The notes beneath the pieces were generated by a model, which worked only from the letters and a program-made list of their open reading frames with translations, had not been told where the DNA came from and made no database searches. A stretch of 64,000 nt of DNA from Paenalicyclobacillus macrosporangiidus (GTDB lineage: Bacteria > Bacillota > Bacilli > Alicyclobacillales > Alicyclobacillaceae), in assembly GCF_900116805.1 (NCBI RefSeq), contig NZ_FPBV01000010.1, positions 61,534 through 125,533 on the forward strand. The letters are read 5' to 3'. The translations under genes and the position numbers were made by a program. How positions within the stretch are numbered: position 1 is the first letter of the stretch; each line of letters begins with the position of its first letter. Below are positions 44,467 to 54,261 of this stretch, in pieces.

Positions 44467-45597
44467 ATGGCGGGAGACATCGTGAATCGTGGGTTACGGG
44501 TGTTTGATCTCCATTCGGACCTCGCCGCCGACATCGCGTTTCGACGAGCGTGCGGTGAACGGAGGGTGTTTGCGAGGCGGCATCACCCTCGCTTGCGACA
44601 GAGCGGGGTTCAGGCGCTCATTGCGGCCCTGTGGGTGGAGCCGGAGTACCGCGCCAACAGCGTCGGCCGCCTGCTTCAGCTTCTCGGCTCGCTCTTGGCG
44701 GATGTGCGAGAATCGGCGGACTGCGTGGCATTGGTGCGTGATCGAACGTCCATGGATAAAGGGCTTTCCGAAGGCAAGACCGCGCTGTTCCTCGGCGTGG
44801 AAGGGATGACGTTCGTGGAGCAGTGGCCTCTGCTGGAGGTCGCAACCGGGCGGCCGGATCCGCTGGAGACCGCGATTGCGGCCGATGCGCATCATGGCGC
44901 CGGGGGAGACGGGGGTTTGCAAGATTCTGGCTGCGCCGTCACGGTAGTTGATGAAAGACTTGATGAACGCCTCCGCCAGTCGCTGGATCTGCTGTGCGCG
45001 GTGGGATTGCGCCATGCCATCCTGGTGTGGGGGGAGTCGAACGCGATTGCGAGTGGACCGGGTGGGCTGTTTCGGCCGGGTATGCGGCAAGGGCTGACCG
45101 CATTTGGGCGGCGCGTGGTGCAGACCCTCACGGCGCGCGGTGCGGTGGTGGACTTGTCCCATCTGGATGACGCGTCCATCGACGGGGTGCTGGATGCTGT
45201 CGATGGCACGGTCATCGCCAGCCATTCCAACGCCCGTGCCCTGTGTGATGTGCCGCGAAATTTGGAGGATCGGCACATCCGTGAGATCGGCCGCCGCGGC
45301 GGCGTGATTGGACTCAACAGCTATCCGAATTTTATCGATCCGGGAATGCCGACCTTGGACCGCCTGGTCGATCACGCCGTCCACATCGCCTCCCTGGTGG
45401 GGGTGGAGCACGTCGCCCTCGGGTTTGACTTCACCGACTATTTGCCTGGAGACACCTTCCGGGTGCACCCCGGCGCCGGCTTACGGCGAGTAGAGGATGT
45501 GCCCCGGTTGATGGAAACATTCGCAAAAAGGGGGTTCAGCGACGGGGAGATTCGACAGATTGCCTTTGACAATGCCGCACGCGTGATGACAGGCTGA
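44467..45597 (+). CDS. Membrane dipeptidase family (M19) dipeptidase
   Basis: The 376-residue zinc enzyme belongs to peptidase family M19, whose members cleave dipeptides and accept D-amino acids at the C-terminal position. Metal-ligand motifs are HSD near residue 15-17, FLGVEG, VDLSHLDD, ASHSNARAL and ALGFDFTDY. Between VEG and LLCAVGLRHAIL lies an insertion of about 50 residues rich in Gly, Asp and Ala that typical members lack. The ATG at 44467 is 6 bases after GGAGG; an ATG at 44461 is too close. It heads a peptide-transport/alanine operon, so its product amino acids probably feed the alanine enzymes downstream. Confidence 0.87.
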   Translation: MAGDIVNRGLRVFDLHSDLAADIAFRRACGERRVFARRHHPRLRQSGVQALIAALWVEPEYRANSVGRLLQLLGSLLADVRESADCVALVRDRTSMDKGLSEGKTALFLGVEGMTFVEQWPLLEVATGRPDPLETAIAADAHHGAGGDGGLQDSGCAVTVVDERLDERLRQSLDLLCAVGLRHAILVWGESNAIASGPGGLFRPGMRQGLTAFGRRVVQTLTARGAVVDLSHLDDASIDGVLDAVDGTVIASHSNARALCDVPRNLEDRHIREIGRRGGVIGLNSYPNFIDPGMPTLDRLVDHAVHIASLVGVEHVALGFDFTDYLPGDTFRVHPGAGLRRVEDVPRLMETFAKRGFSDGEIRQIAFDNAARVMTG

Positions 45598-45661
45598 AGC
45601 GGGCGTTGGGGGCGCCCGTATGCCAAAAAGACGGAATGATGAAATGGGAGGGAATCGTGTG

Positions 45662-47287
45662 ATGAAGACCTGTGACGAGACCCGGTCAAAGCGTAAGAGA
45701 ATCGGACTGTCGTTGGCCGCCGTATGTCTGGTCAGCGGGCTGTCACTGGTGGGATGCGGAAGCAACCCGCCGTCCGCCAACCAGGCTGGTGGGACGGCCC
45801 CGGCTGGGGCGGCTACGGATCCGACCACACTGACGGTCGCCATGCCGGCCGACGAAGGCACACTGGATCCGGCGGTGACGATGGACAATGCAGCGTGGAA
45901 GATCACGTATCCGTGCTACGAGCGCCTGGTCAAATACGACGGGGACAAAACCACCGTCACCTACGATCTGGCGACCTCCTACACCGTCAGTTCGGACGGC
46001 AAGAAATACTTGTTCACGTTGCGTGAGGGAGACAAGTTCCCGGACGGGACACCGGTGGACGCGAACGCGGTGAAATTCACCTTCGACCGGCTGATGAAGA
46101 TCAACAAAGGCCCGGCGGGCGACTTCGAAGAACTCCAGGCGGTAAAGGTGATTGACCCCACGCACGTTGAGTTCGACCTGAAGTACCCCTTTCCGGCGTT
46201 TGTGTCGGCGTTGGCCGCCAACTACGCCAGCATCGTCGATCCGAAGGTGATGGAGCATGAAGTGAACGGGGACATGGGGCAGTCCTATTTGGCGACCCAT
46301 ACGATGGGGTCCGGGCCCTACCAGCTGGCGGAGTGGAAAAAGGGACAGTATCTGAAGTTGACCCTCAACCCGGCGTATCAGGGGGCCAAACCGAAACTGC
46401 AGACGGTCTATTTCCAGATCATCGGTGACGCTTCGTCGGAACGCCTGCAGTTGGAGAAGGGGCAGGTGGACATCGCCGAGGGCATCCCGGCGGATCAGTT
46501 GAAGTCGCTCTCTTCCGAGTCAGGCATCACCGTCGTGGACAAGCCCAGCATGTTGGTGGACTACGTGTACCTGAACGTTGGCAAGGGGAATCCGGCGCTC
46601 AAGGACAAGCGGGTGCGCCAGGCCATCAGTTACGCCATTGACTATCAGGGCATCATCCAGTCTTCTCAGGCGGGGAACGCGACGCAGATGCGGGGGCCCA
46701 TTCCGCAGGGGCTGTGGGGGCATGACGACAGTGCGTTCCAGTACTCGTATCAGCCGGACAAGGCGAAGGCGTTGTTGCAGCAGGCAGGCGTCGGTCATCT
46801 GACGCTGACCCTCCTGTATTCCGATCATATGCCCTGGTGGCCGTCCGAGGCATTGGCGATTCAAAGCAATCTGCAACAGGTGGGCATCGAGGTGAAGTTG
46901 CAGAACGTGGAGTACGCGACCGAACGCCAGATGTTGGACCAGGGCCAGTTCGACCTCGCGCTCGGTGTCTGGAGTCCCGACTACGCCGATCCGTACATGT
47001 TCATGAACTTCTGGTTTGACTCCAAGAATTTCGGATTGGCGGGCAATCGGGCATTCTACAGCAACCCGCAGGTGGATTCCCTGATCCGGCAGGCCGGATC
47101 GGTGTCCGATCAGGACCAGCGTACGAAGCTGTACCAGGATGCACAGAAGATCGTGATTGACGACGCACCGTATGTGTATCTCTATCAAAAAAACTACATG
47201 CTTCCGATGCGGACCAACGTACATGGATTCGTATACAATCCGATGCTCGAACAAATTTACAACCTGGCCGAGATGTCCAAATCGTGA
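45662..47287 (+). CDS. Peptide ABC transporter substrate-binding lipoprotein
   Basis: This 541-residue family 5 solute receptor has a signal peptide, lipobox LSLVGC, a short Ala/Gly spacer, and a DppA/OppA fold: TLDPAVTMDNAAWKITYPCY, YLFTLREGDKFPDGTPVDA, MGSGPYQLAEWKKGQYLKL and VRQAISYAIDYQGII. Members bind di- or oligopeptides, nickel or other solutes. Location after a dipeptidase gene suggests dipeptides. The ATG, or the GTG three bases earlier, follows GGGAGGG. Promoter and terminator signals are absent on both sides, so it belongs to the larger operon. Confidence 0.92.
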   Translation: MKTCDETRSKRKRIGLSLAAVCLVSGLSLVGCGSNPPSANQAGGTAPAGAATDPTTLTVAMPADEGTLDPAVTMDNAAWKITYPCYERLVKYDGDKTTVTYDLATSYTVSSDGKKYLFTLREGDKFPDGTPVDANAVKFTFDRLMKINKGPAGDFEELQAVKVIDPTHVEFDLKYPFPAFVSALAANYASIVDPKVMEHEVNGDMGQSYLATHTMGSGPYQLAEWKKGQYLKLTLNPAYQGAKPKLQTVYFQIIGDASSERLQLEKGQVDIAEGIPADQLKSLSSESGITVVDKPSMLVDYVYLNVGKGNPALKDKRVRQAISYAIDYQGIIQSSQAGNATQMRGPIPQGLWGHDDSAFQYSYQPDKAKALLQQAGVGHLTLTLLYSDHMPWWPSEALAIQSNLQQVGIEVKLQNVEYATERQMLDQGQFDLALGVWSPDYADPYMFMNFWFDSKNFGLAGNRAFYSNPQVDSLIRQAGSVSDQDQRTKLYQDAQKIVIDDAPYVYLYQKNYMLPMRTNVHGFVYNPMLEQIYNLAEMSKS

Positions 47288-47365
47288 GGCTGGCAGGTGT
47301 AACGACGGGCTGCTCCGTCCGGGTCGTTTGCCGCGGACGGAGCGGGCGGACGGGGTGATCGTTGG

Positions 47366-48370
47366 ATGCTGTATCTCATACGCCAGAGGCTCCTGATGCT
47401 GGTTTTCGTGTTGTTCGGGGTGACGCTGTGTACATTCTTCATGTCTCACGTCATCCCGGGCGACCCGGCGCAAATGATGGCCGGGCCCCACGCCAGTGCG
47501 GACACGATACGGTCCATCCGGCGTCAACTCGGCCTTGACCGGCCTTTGTGGGTCCAGTACGGCACCTACCTGTGGGGGCTGTTGCACGGGGATCTCGGCG
47601 TCTCCATCCGCACCCAACAACCGGTGATCCACGACTTGGCGGCCTTTTTCCCGGCCACGTTGGAGTTGGTCCTGTACGCCTTTCTGTTGGCCATCGTGAC
47701 GGGGATTCCGCTCGGCGTGCTGGCGGCTGTCAAGCGAAACACGGTATGGGACTATGCGGCCCGCGTGGTGTCCCTCGGCGGGGTGTCCGTCCCCGTTTTC
47801 TGGAGTGGTCTGGTGTTGATCCTGCTGTTTTATGCGCGCTTGGGCTGGTTGCCCGCATCCGGCCGCCTGGATCCGAGTCTGCCGCCGCCGCCCACCATCA
47901 CTGGGCTCTACACCGTGGACAGCGCCCTGACCGGCTACTGGGCGGACTTCTTCAATAGCCTGTGGCATCTGGTGCTGCCGGCGGTCACCTTGTCGTACGT
48001 CCAGCTGTCCATCATCGTGCGTCAGGTGCGATCCAGCATGCTTGAGGTGCTCGGCAAAGAGTTCATCCTGACCGGCCGCGCCAACGGGCTCGGACGCGGC
48101 TTTCTCATCGTGCGGTACGCGCTGCGCAACGCGTTGGTGCCGACCATCACCGTCATCGGGCTGTCCATCGGTTCTCTGCTGGGCGGGGCCGTGGTGACGG
48201 AGACCGTCTTCGACTGGCCGGGGATGGGCAATTATGTCGTGCAGTCCATCGCGAGCCTGGATTTTCCGGCGATCATGGGGTTCACGGTGGTCATCGGCGC
48301 TGCCTACGTGCTCATCAACCTGGTGGTCGACCTGCTGCATTACGCGCTCGATCCGCAGATTCGGAGGTGA
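47366..48370 (+). CDS. dppB: Peptide ABC transporter permease, DppB type
   Basis: The 334-residue permease has about six helices and the N-terminal FVLFGVTLCTFFMSHVIPGDP typical of DppB/OppB. The cytoplasmic EAA-type loop VLGKEFILTGRANGLGRGF contacts the ATPases. It works as a heterodimer with the next gene's product. The start given is the ATG at 47366; a weak GGGTGATCG-like site lies upstream. Confidence 0.92.
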   Translation: MLYLIRQRLLMLVFVLFGVTLCTFFMSHVIPGDPAQMMAGPHASADTIRSIRRQLGLDRPLWVQYGTYLWGLLHGDLGVSIRTQQPVIHDLAAFFPATLELVLYAFLLAIVTGIPLGVLAAVKRNTVWDYAARVVSLGGVSVPVFWSGLVLILLFYARLGWLPASGRLDPSLPPPPTITGLYTVDSALTGYWADFFNSLWHLVLPAVTLSYVQLSIIVRQVRSSMLEVLGKEFILTGRANGLGRGFLIVRYALRNALVPTITVIGLSIGSLLGGAVVTETVFDWPGMGNYVVQSIASLDFPAIMGFTVVIGAAYVLINLVVDLLHYALDPQIRR

Positions 48371-48374
48371 CACG

Positions 48375-49265
48375 ATGTCGACACCCATCGTCGCCCGATC
48401 CGCGAGGTACGGCGGTGGACGGATGCTGTGGAAGCAACTGACCGCCAATCGCTTCACCGCCCTGGCCGTGGCCTGTGTCGTGGCGATTGTCCTTCTCGCG
48501 CTTCTCGCTCCCTGGCTGGCGCCCGACTCGCCGACCTCCGTGCACCTGTCGCAGCGGCTGAGTCCGCCCAGCGCCCGGCACTGGTTTGGGACGGATGAGG
48601 TGGGACGGGATCTCTTCAGCCGCATTCTGTACGGCGCGCGCATCTCGGTCGGGGTCGGCCTGGGCTCCGTTTTGCTGGCCGCGTTGGCGGGGACATTGCT
48701 AGGCGCATTCAGCGGGTACTGGGGGCGTTGGGCCGACCAGGGGATCATGCGGTTGATGGACATCCTCTTGTCCTTTCCGTCCATTGTCCTGGCGATGGCC
48801 TTGGCGGCGGCTCTCGGGCCCAACCTGTTGAACGCCGCACTGGCCATCGCGATTGTCAAACTGCCGGTATATGTGCGTCTGGCTCGGGCGGAGGCGCTCT
48901 CCATCTCCCGGCAGTTGTTCGTGAAGGCGGCCAGGACGTTCGGACTGGGCTCGGGGTGGATTGTCACACGCCACATCATCCCGAATCTGCTGCCGCCGAT
49001 TGTTGTCCAAATCACGCTCGATCTCGGGGACACCATCCTCCTCATCGCCACGCTCGGCTTCCTCGGACTCGGTGCGCAGCCGCCGACCCCGGAGTGGGGG
49101 GCGATGATCAGCGTGGGTTGGAAATACCTTTTGGATCAGTGGTGGTATCCGACGTTGACGGGCGCGGCCATCTTCATCACCGTGATGTCGTTCAACCTGC
49201 TGGGCGATGGCGTCCGCGATCTTCTGGATCCCCGGCGACATGAGGAAGGGGGGCGGACGTCGTGA
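48375..49265 (+). CDS. dppC: Peptide ABC transporter permease, DppC type
   Basis: The 296-residue second permease shows the N-terminal DppC pattern HWFGTDEVGRDLFSRILYGA and the loop KAARTFGLGSGWIVTRHIIP. GGAGGTGACACG lies directly before the ATG at 48375, four bases after dppB. It ends in GTGA overlapping the first ATPase gene. Six helices are expected. Confidence 0.93.
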   Translation: MSTPIVARSARYGGGRMLWKQLTANRFTALAVACVVAIVLLALLAPWLAPDSPTSVHLSQRLSPPSARHWFGTDEVGRDLFSRILYGARISVGVGLGSVLLAALAGTLLGAFSGYWGRWADQGIMRLMDILLSFPSIVLAMALAAALGPNLLNAALAIAIVKLPVYVRLARAEALSISRQLFVKAARTFGLGSGWIVTRHIIPNLLPPIVVQITLDLGDTILLIATLGFLGLGAQPPTPEWGAMISVGWKYLLDQWWYPTLTGAAIFITVMSFNLLGDGVRDLLDPRRHEEGGRTS

Positions 49266-50242
49266 CGGAGTCGGTGCTGCAGGTGGAGGAACTGACCCTC
49301 TCCTTCCGGACAGCGGCCGGCCTGATACGGGTGCTGCGCGGCGTCAGCTTCGACATCCGGGCAGGGGAATTGGTCGGCTTGGTCGGTGAGTCAGGGTCGG
49401 GCAAATCGGTCACCGCTCAGGCGGTCGCACGTCTTCTGCCGGAGGAGACGACCGTGGTGGAGTCCGGACGCATCCTGTTCGCCGGGCGGGACGTGTGCAC
49501 CATGACGGAGGCGGAGATGCGGGAGATCCGGGGACGGCGCATCGGATACGTGTTCCAGGAACCGATGACGGCGCTCAACCCGGCGATGACGGTGGGCGAT
49601 CAACTGATGCACGTGATTCGCCACCACCACGGGTGTTCGCGCCGCGAGGCCAGACAACGGGTGCAGCGCGCGTTGGAAGAGGTCCTGATTCACCAGCCGG
49701 ATCTGGTGGCGCGCCAGTACCCGTTCGAATTGAGCGGTGGCATGCGCCAACGAATTGTCATCGCCTTGGCCATGTCCGCAAATCCCGCTCTGCTCATTGC
49801 GGACGAACCCACGACCGCCCTTGACGTGACGGTGCAGGCGGAGATCTTGAAATTGATTCTGCGACTGGCGCGCCAGCATGGGACGGCGGTGCTGTTCATC
49901 ACGCATGACCTGGGGGTGGTCTCCCAGATCTGCGAACGGATGGTGGTCCTGTATGCCGGTGAGGTGGTGGAGCGGGGGCCGGTACGGGAAATCCTGCGCC
50001 ATCCAAACCACCCATACACGCGCGCACTGCTGCGAGCGGTCCCGGACGTCGCCAGACGGGGGGAGCCGCTGCAGGCGATTCCAGGGGAGTTGCCGGATCT
50101 GCGCCACCTGCCGCCAGGATGCGTGTTTGCACCGCGCTGTGTGCACCGGATGGAGCGATGTGACACCCGTCCGCCGTTGCGCGGCAGCGGGGACACGGCT
50201 GTGGCCTGCTGGTGGTCCGGACAGGAGGTGCCGAATCGATGA
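49262..50242 (+). CDS. dppD: Peptide ABC transporter ATP-binding protein, DppD type
   Basis: This 326-residue ATPase has Walker [14 protein letters not shown], signature [15 protein letters not shown], Walker [15 protein letters not shown], switch His in FITHDLGVV, and a C-terminal peptide-ABC domain with a cluster of cysteines and the pattern [14 protein letters not shown]. That Cys-rich tail is typical of the OppD/DppD class and may bind an iron-sulfur cluster. GTG start overlaps dppC. Confidence 0.93.
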   Translation: MTESVLQVEELTLSFRTAAGLIRVLRGVSFDIRAGELVGLVGESGSGKSVTAQAVARLLPEETTVVESGRILFAGRDVCTMTEAEMREIRGRRIGYVFQEPMTALNPAMTVGDQLMHVIRHHHGCSRREARQRVQRALEEVLIHQPDLVARQYPFELSGGMRQRIVIALAMSANPALLIADEPTTALDVTVQAEILKLILRLARQHGTAVLFITHDLGVVSQICERMVVLYAGEVVERGPVREILRHPNHPYTRALLRAVPDVARRGEPLQAIPGELPDLRHLPPGCVFAPRCVHRMERCDTRPPLRGSGDTAVACWWSGQEVPNR

Positions 50243-51108
50243 CCGTTCAGGCGCGCGACACACGGGCAGTGGCAGCTGCGGAACCGATCCTGACGCTGCA
50301 CCAGGTGCAGAAGCGGTTTCTCGTCCGGAAACGGGGCATACGCGTCGAGACGGTGGCCGCCGACCAGGTTTCGTTTACGGTCCGGCGGGGCGAGGTTTTC
50401 GGCCTGGTCGGCGAGTCGGGAAGCGGCAAGACGACGCTGGCCAATCTCGTCATGGGTCTGGAGGCGCCCGACGGCGGCGAGATCTCGTTCTGCGGCCGCG
50501 TGATCGCATCTCCCGGTCGCCGTCCGCCGTTCCCGTACGGCGACATTCAGATGGTTTTTCAGGACCCGCGCTCCTCGCTCAATCCGCGCATGCGCGTGCA
50601 CCAGATCCTGACGGAGCCGCTGCGTGCGGTCTCCCCGGAGAGGCGGGCTCAGTTCGGCAGCGAGGCGGCTCTGGTGGAGCTGCTCGGGCAGGTCGGTCTA
50701 CGGCCGGAATCCCTGCACCGGTTTCCGCACGAGTTCAGCGGAGGCCAGCGCCAGCGAATCGCCATCGCGCGTGCCTTGGTGACGCGCCCGAAGCTGGTGT
50801 TGCTCGATGAGCCCACTTCGGCGCTGGACGTGTCGGTACAGGCTCAGGTGATTCAACTGTTGCAGTCGCTGCAGGCGGAGTTCGGTTTGACATACGTGTT
50901 CATTTCCCACAACATGGGGGTGGTCCGCTACTTCTGCGATCGCGTTGGGGTGCTGTACCGCGGTCGGCTCGTGGAGGTGGCCGACACGGATACGCTGTTC
51001 TCCGCCCCCTCGCATGAATATACACGCCGCCTGCTGGATGCGGTCCCGACGTGGAGTCACGCGGGCGCCGAGCGGCTGGTGGAGGAGGCGCCGAACGGTG
51101 GAGTTTGA
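50239..51108 (+). CDS. dppF: Peptide ABC transporter ATP-binding protein, DppF type
   Basis: The 289-residue partner ATPase has Walker A GESGSGKTTLANL, the OppF/DppF stretch QMVFQDPRSSLNPRM, signature FSGGQRQRIAIARAL, Walker [15 protein letters not shown] and FISHNMGVV. AGGAGGTGCCGAATCG precedes the ATG, which overlaps the dppD stop. The C-terminal Cys-rich domain of the partner is absent here, as usual in shorter DppF forms. Confidence 0.93.
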   Translation: MTVQARDTRAVAAAEPILTLHQVQKRFLVRKRGIRVETVAADQVSFTVRRGEVFGLVGESGSGKTTLANLVMGLEAPDGGEISFCGRVIASPGRRPPFPYGDIQMVFQDPRSSLNPRMRVHQILTEPLRAVSPERRAQFGSEAALVELLGQVGLRPESLHRFPHEFSGGQRQRIAIARALVTRPKLVLLDEPTSALDVSVQAQVIQLLQSLQAEFGLTYVFISHNMGVVRYFCDRVGVLYRGRLVEVADTDTLFSAPSHEYTRRLLDAVPTWSHAGAERLVEEAPNGGV

Positions 51109-51643
51109 TTATACGAAGTTACGCAGGTTGCGGCAGGAGAAGGGCTTGACCATGCAGGCGCTGGCGGAGAAGTCGGGCGTGAGTGCAAGCCTCATCAGCC
51201 AGGTGGAGCGGGGCAAGGTGGTGCCGACGCTCACCGCGTTCTGGCACATCTGCCAAGCGCTCGACGTGCCGATGCACTACTTCTTCGAGAACTCTCAGGA
51301 CGAAAGCATGGTCGTGCGCCGGGATCAGCGCAAGATCATCCAGTTTCCGGGGTCGCACGTGCGGTATCACCTGCTCAGTCCCACATTGCGCGGGCAGATT
51401 GAGTTTCTGTTGGTGGAGATCTCGCCAGGAAAGGCCCACGACCCCGAGGGGATGGTGGCGCACGGGGGCGAGGAGTGCGGTTACGTGCTCGAGGGGGAGA
51501 TGGTGGTCCGGCTGGGCACGCAGGAGATCCACCTGCGCGAAGGGGACAGCATCTGCTTTCCTTCGTCCACGCCTCATCGTTTTGTCAATCCCGGGACCAC
51601 CGTGTCGCGTTCCATTTGGGCGATGACGCCGCCCACGTTTTGA
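51098..51643 (+). CDS. XRE-cupin transcriptional regulator
   Basis: The 181-residue regulator has an N-terminal XRE helix-turn-helix ([33 protein letters not shown], about residues 8-40) and a C-terminal cupin from about residue 105 ([37 protein letters not shown]). Such proteins sense small metabolites or amino acids through the cupin. The GTG start overlaps the end of dppF after GGAGGAGG, so it is produced with the transporter and probably controls this operon; the ligand may be alanine or a peptide (inference). Confidence 0.9.
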   Translation: MEFDYTKLRRLRQEKGLTMQALAEKSGVSASLISQVERGKVVPTLTAFWHICQALDVPMHYFFENSQDESMVVRRDQRKIIQFPGSHVRYHLLSPTLRGQIEFLLVEISPGKAHDPEGMVAHGGEECGYVLEGEMVVRLGTQEIHLREGDSICFPSSTPHRFVNPGTTVSRSIWAMTPPTF

Positions 51644-51701
51644 GGTATTTGGGAATCGGCCTTCGTGTTTGAAATACGGTACCGCGAGGAGGAGAAGGTC
51701 T

Positions 51702-52820
51702 GTGAGAATCGGCGTACCGAAGGAGATCAAGAACAATGAGAATCGCGTGGCCATCACGCCGGCGGGGGTACACGCGCTGGTCCAAGGCGGGCACCGCGTA
51801 TTGGTCGAGCATGGCGCGGGGGCGGGTTGCGGCTTTTCAGATGAAGAGTACGCCCGAGCCGGTGCGCGCATGGTCAGCCAGGCGGAGGCATGGAATGAGG
51901 CCGATATGGTGCTGAAGGTTAAGGAACCCCTGGAGAGTGAGTACCGGTTCTTCCGGGAGGGACTGGTGTTGTTCACGTACCTGCACCTGGCGGCGGATCC
52001 ACGCCTGGCCCGCGAGCTGGCGGACAAGCGGGTGGTCGCCATCGCCTACGAGACGGTACAGACGGACCATGGCGCGCTGCCGTTGTTGGCGCCGATGAGC
52101 GAGATCGCCGGCCGTATGGCGCCTCAGATTGGCGCTCAGTTCTTGGAGAAGCATTACGGCGGCGGGGGGATCCTACTGGGCGGGGTTCCGGGAGTCCCGG
52201 CCGCCCGCGTGGTCATCGTCGGCGGCGGCGCAGTCGGGACGAACGCGGCCAAGATCGCGCTCGGCCTGGGCGCGCGCGTGACCATTTTCGACAAGAACGG
52301 CGAACGCCTGCGTTACCTGGATGACCTGTTCGGGGGCCGCGTCGAAACCGTGATGTCGAATGCGTACGATCTCGCGGCGGCGGTCGCGACGGCGGACTTG
52401 GTGATTGGCTGCGTCCTCATCCCGGGCGCGAAGGCGCCGAAGCTGGTGACCGAGCCGATGGTACGCTCGATGAAGCCGGGTTCGGTCATTGTCGACGTCG
52501 CCATTGACCAGGGCGGGTCCATCGAGACGGTGGACCATATCACCACGCATGACGATCCGGTCTATATCCGGCACGGGGTGGTGCATTACGCGGTCGCGAA
52601 CATGCCTGGGGCGGTGGCGCGCACGGCCACCCTGGCGCTCACGAACGCCACTCTGCCCTATGTGGAACGGATTGCCCGCGACGGTTGGCAGTCCGCCGCC
52701 CGGCAGCATGCCCCCATCGCCCGCGGTGTGAACCTCGCCGGCGGCCGAGTCACGCATCCTGCGGTGGCGGACTCGGTCGGGCTGCCCTACACGCATCTGC
52801 AGGAGATGTTGGCGTCGTGA
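51702..52820 (+). CDS. ald: Alanine dehydrogenase
   Basis: The 372-residue enzyme oxidatively deaminates L-alanine to pyruvate and ammonia with NAD+. The start [20 protein letters not shown], the substrate-binding loop [24 protein letters not shown] with the catalytic His, [20 protein letters not shown] for NAD, and [17 protein letters not shown] are all conserved. The GTG at 51702 follows GAGGAGGAGAAGG. The following gene starts in its last codons, so the pair ald-alr is coupled. Confidence 0.95.
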   Translation: MRIGVPKEIKNNENRVAITPAGVHALVQGGHRVLVEHGAGAGCGFSDEEYARAGARMVSQAEAWNEADMVLKVKEPLESEYRFFREGLVLFTYLHLAADPRLARELADKRVVAIAYETVQTDHGALPLLAPMSEIAGRMAPQIGAQFLEKHYGGGGILLGGVPGVPAARVVIVGGGAVGTNAAKIALGLGARVTIFDKNGERLRYLDDLFGGRVETVMSNAYDLAAAVATADLVIGCVLIPGAKAPKLVTEPMVRSMKPGSVIVDVAIDQGGSIETVDHITTHDDPVYIRHGVVHYAVANMPGAVARTATLALTNATLPYVERIARDGWQSAARQHAPIARGVNLAGGRVTHPAVADSVGLPYTHLQEMLAS

Positions 52821-54109
52821 ATACATCCCGGACACCGCAACCGTGTGCACAACCGTGTGCGCCAGTCGATCCGGCGCACACGCCCGCTTCTGGCCGTTGG
52901 CGGGACACCTGGGCCGAGGTGGACCTGGGTGCCATTATGGAAAACGTGCGATCCGTCCTCCTACACATTCGCCGCCCCGCTGGCATCGCCGGCGCGGGCG
53001 GCCACACCATGCCCGGCGCTCACACCGAGCCCGGTGCCCACACTGAGCCCGGTGCCCACACTGAGCCCGGCACTCGCACCGAATCCGGCCCGAAGCTCAT
53101 GGCCGTGGTCAAGGCGGATGCCTACGGGCACGGCGCTGTGCCGGTCGCCCGAGCCGCGTTGGCCGCCGGGGCGGATTGGCTCGGCGTGGCCACGCTGGGC
53201 GAGGCGATGGAGTTGCGCGAGGCGGGACTTCGCGCTCCAATCCTGGTGCTCGGCCACGTCGACGCGCGGCACGCGCCCATCGCGGCGGAAGCTGGCATCA
53301 CGCTGACCGTTGCCTCCCTGACGCACGCCTTCGCCCTGGCCGAGACGGCGCTTTCGCAGCCTCTGTCGGTGCACCTCAAGCTCGACAGCGGCATGAGCCG
53401 CATCGGTGTGCGCACGGTGGAGGAGGTGCACCAGGTCGCCGACGCCCTCGACGGCACGCCCGTGCGCGTGACGGGCGCGTTCACCCACTTTGCCCGCGCG
53501 GACGAGGCGGACCTGGCCCCGGCGCTGGAGCAGTGGGCGCGTGCTCAACCTCTCTTTGACGCGGTCAAATCCCGCTGGCCCGCCGATGCCCTTCTCCTGC
53601 ACGCCGCCAACTCAGCGGGCATCTTGGCGTTGCCCGCCGCGCATCTGGACATGGTGCGGCTCGGCATCAGCCTGTACGGCGTGTATCCGTCGGGCGAGGT
53701 GGCGCGCACCGTGCCGCTGCGGCAAGCTCTGCGCCTGTACACGCGGGTGGTCCAGCTTAAGCGCGTCCCGGCCGGGACGGCGGTGAGCTACGGCGGCACC
53801 CACGTGACCCGGGCGCCGGCGCTGCTGGCCACGTTGCCCATCGGCTATGCGGACGGGCTGCTGCGCGCGCTCTCGAACCGAGGCTATGTCCAGATCCGCG
53901 GCGTCCGCTGCCCGATGGTGGGGCGGGTGTGCATGGACCAGGTGGTCGTGGATGCGACGGCGGTGCCGGACATCCAGGAGGGCGACGTGGCGACGGTGTA
54001 CGACGAGCATTCTCTGGCCGATCTCGCGGATCGCGCAGGCACCATCCCGTACGAACTGCTCTGTGCCATCTCTCGGCGCGTCCCGCGCGTCTACCGCCAG
54101 CCCGACTGA
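52817..54109 (+). CDS. alr: Alanine racemase with a repeat insertion
   Basis: The 430-residue PLP enzyme interconverts L- and D-alanine. It shows [25 protein letters not shown] with the PLP lysine K99, [21 protein letters not shown] and [19 protein letters not shown]. In ordinary alanine racemases the PLP lysine lies near residue 40. Here an N-terminal extension of about 30 residues and an in-frame insertion of five six-residue units (18-bp repeats, 52997-53086) push it to 99. The insert falls between the first helix and the PLP strand. Placed after ald in a dipeptide operon, its role is probably catabolic rather than cell-wall synthesis. Confidence 0.93.
   Translation: MNTSRTPQPCAQPCAPVDPAHTPASGRWRDTWAEVDLGAIMENVRSVLLHIRRPAGIAGAGGHTMPGAHTEPGAHTEPGAHTEPGTRTESGPKLMAVVKADAYGHGAVPVARAALAAGADWLGVATLGEAMELREAGLRAPILVLGHVDARHAPIAAEAGITLTVASLTHAFALAETALSQPLSVHLKLDSGMSRIGVRTVEEVHQVADALDGTPVRVTGAFTHFARADEADLAPALEQWARAQPLFDAVKSRWPADALLLHAANSAGILALPAAHLDMVRLGISLYGVYPSGEVARTVPLRQALRLYTRVVQLKRVPAGTAVSYGGTHVTRAPALLATLPIGYADGLLRALSNRGYVQIRGVRCPMVGRVCMDQVVVDATAVPDIQEGDVATVYDEHSLADLADRAGTIPYELLCAISRRVPRVYRQPD
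52997..53086 (+). repeat. Five tandem 18-bp units inside alr
   Basis: Five consecutive 18-bp units encode [24 protein letters not shown] and GTRTES. Units three and four (53033-53050 and 53051-53068) are identical at the DNA level, and the others differ at three to five positions. The repeat length is a multiple of three, so copy-number change would keep the frame. Confidence 0.9.
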
Positions 54110-54261
54110 CGGTGGCGCCTGACGTTGACCGGCTGGGCCTGGGTGAGGTCGGCCCCGGTGGGATCGCTCGGAACGGCCAGGTGTGGGTCGCGTCCCAAGG
54201 ATGAGCGCGGTGGCCGCCTGCCACTCGGAGAGGCGCCTGGCCCGACGAACCGGCGGGCACA

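Noticed and set aside
46520..49051. Long minus-strand open frame across the peptide transporter genes
   Set aside because: His/Gln-rich composition with no domain; the plus-strand ABC genes have all family motifs.
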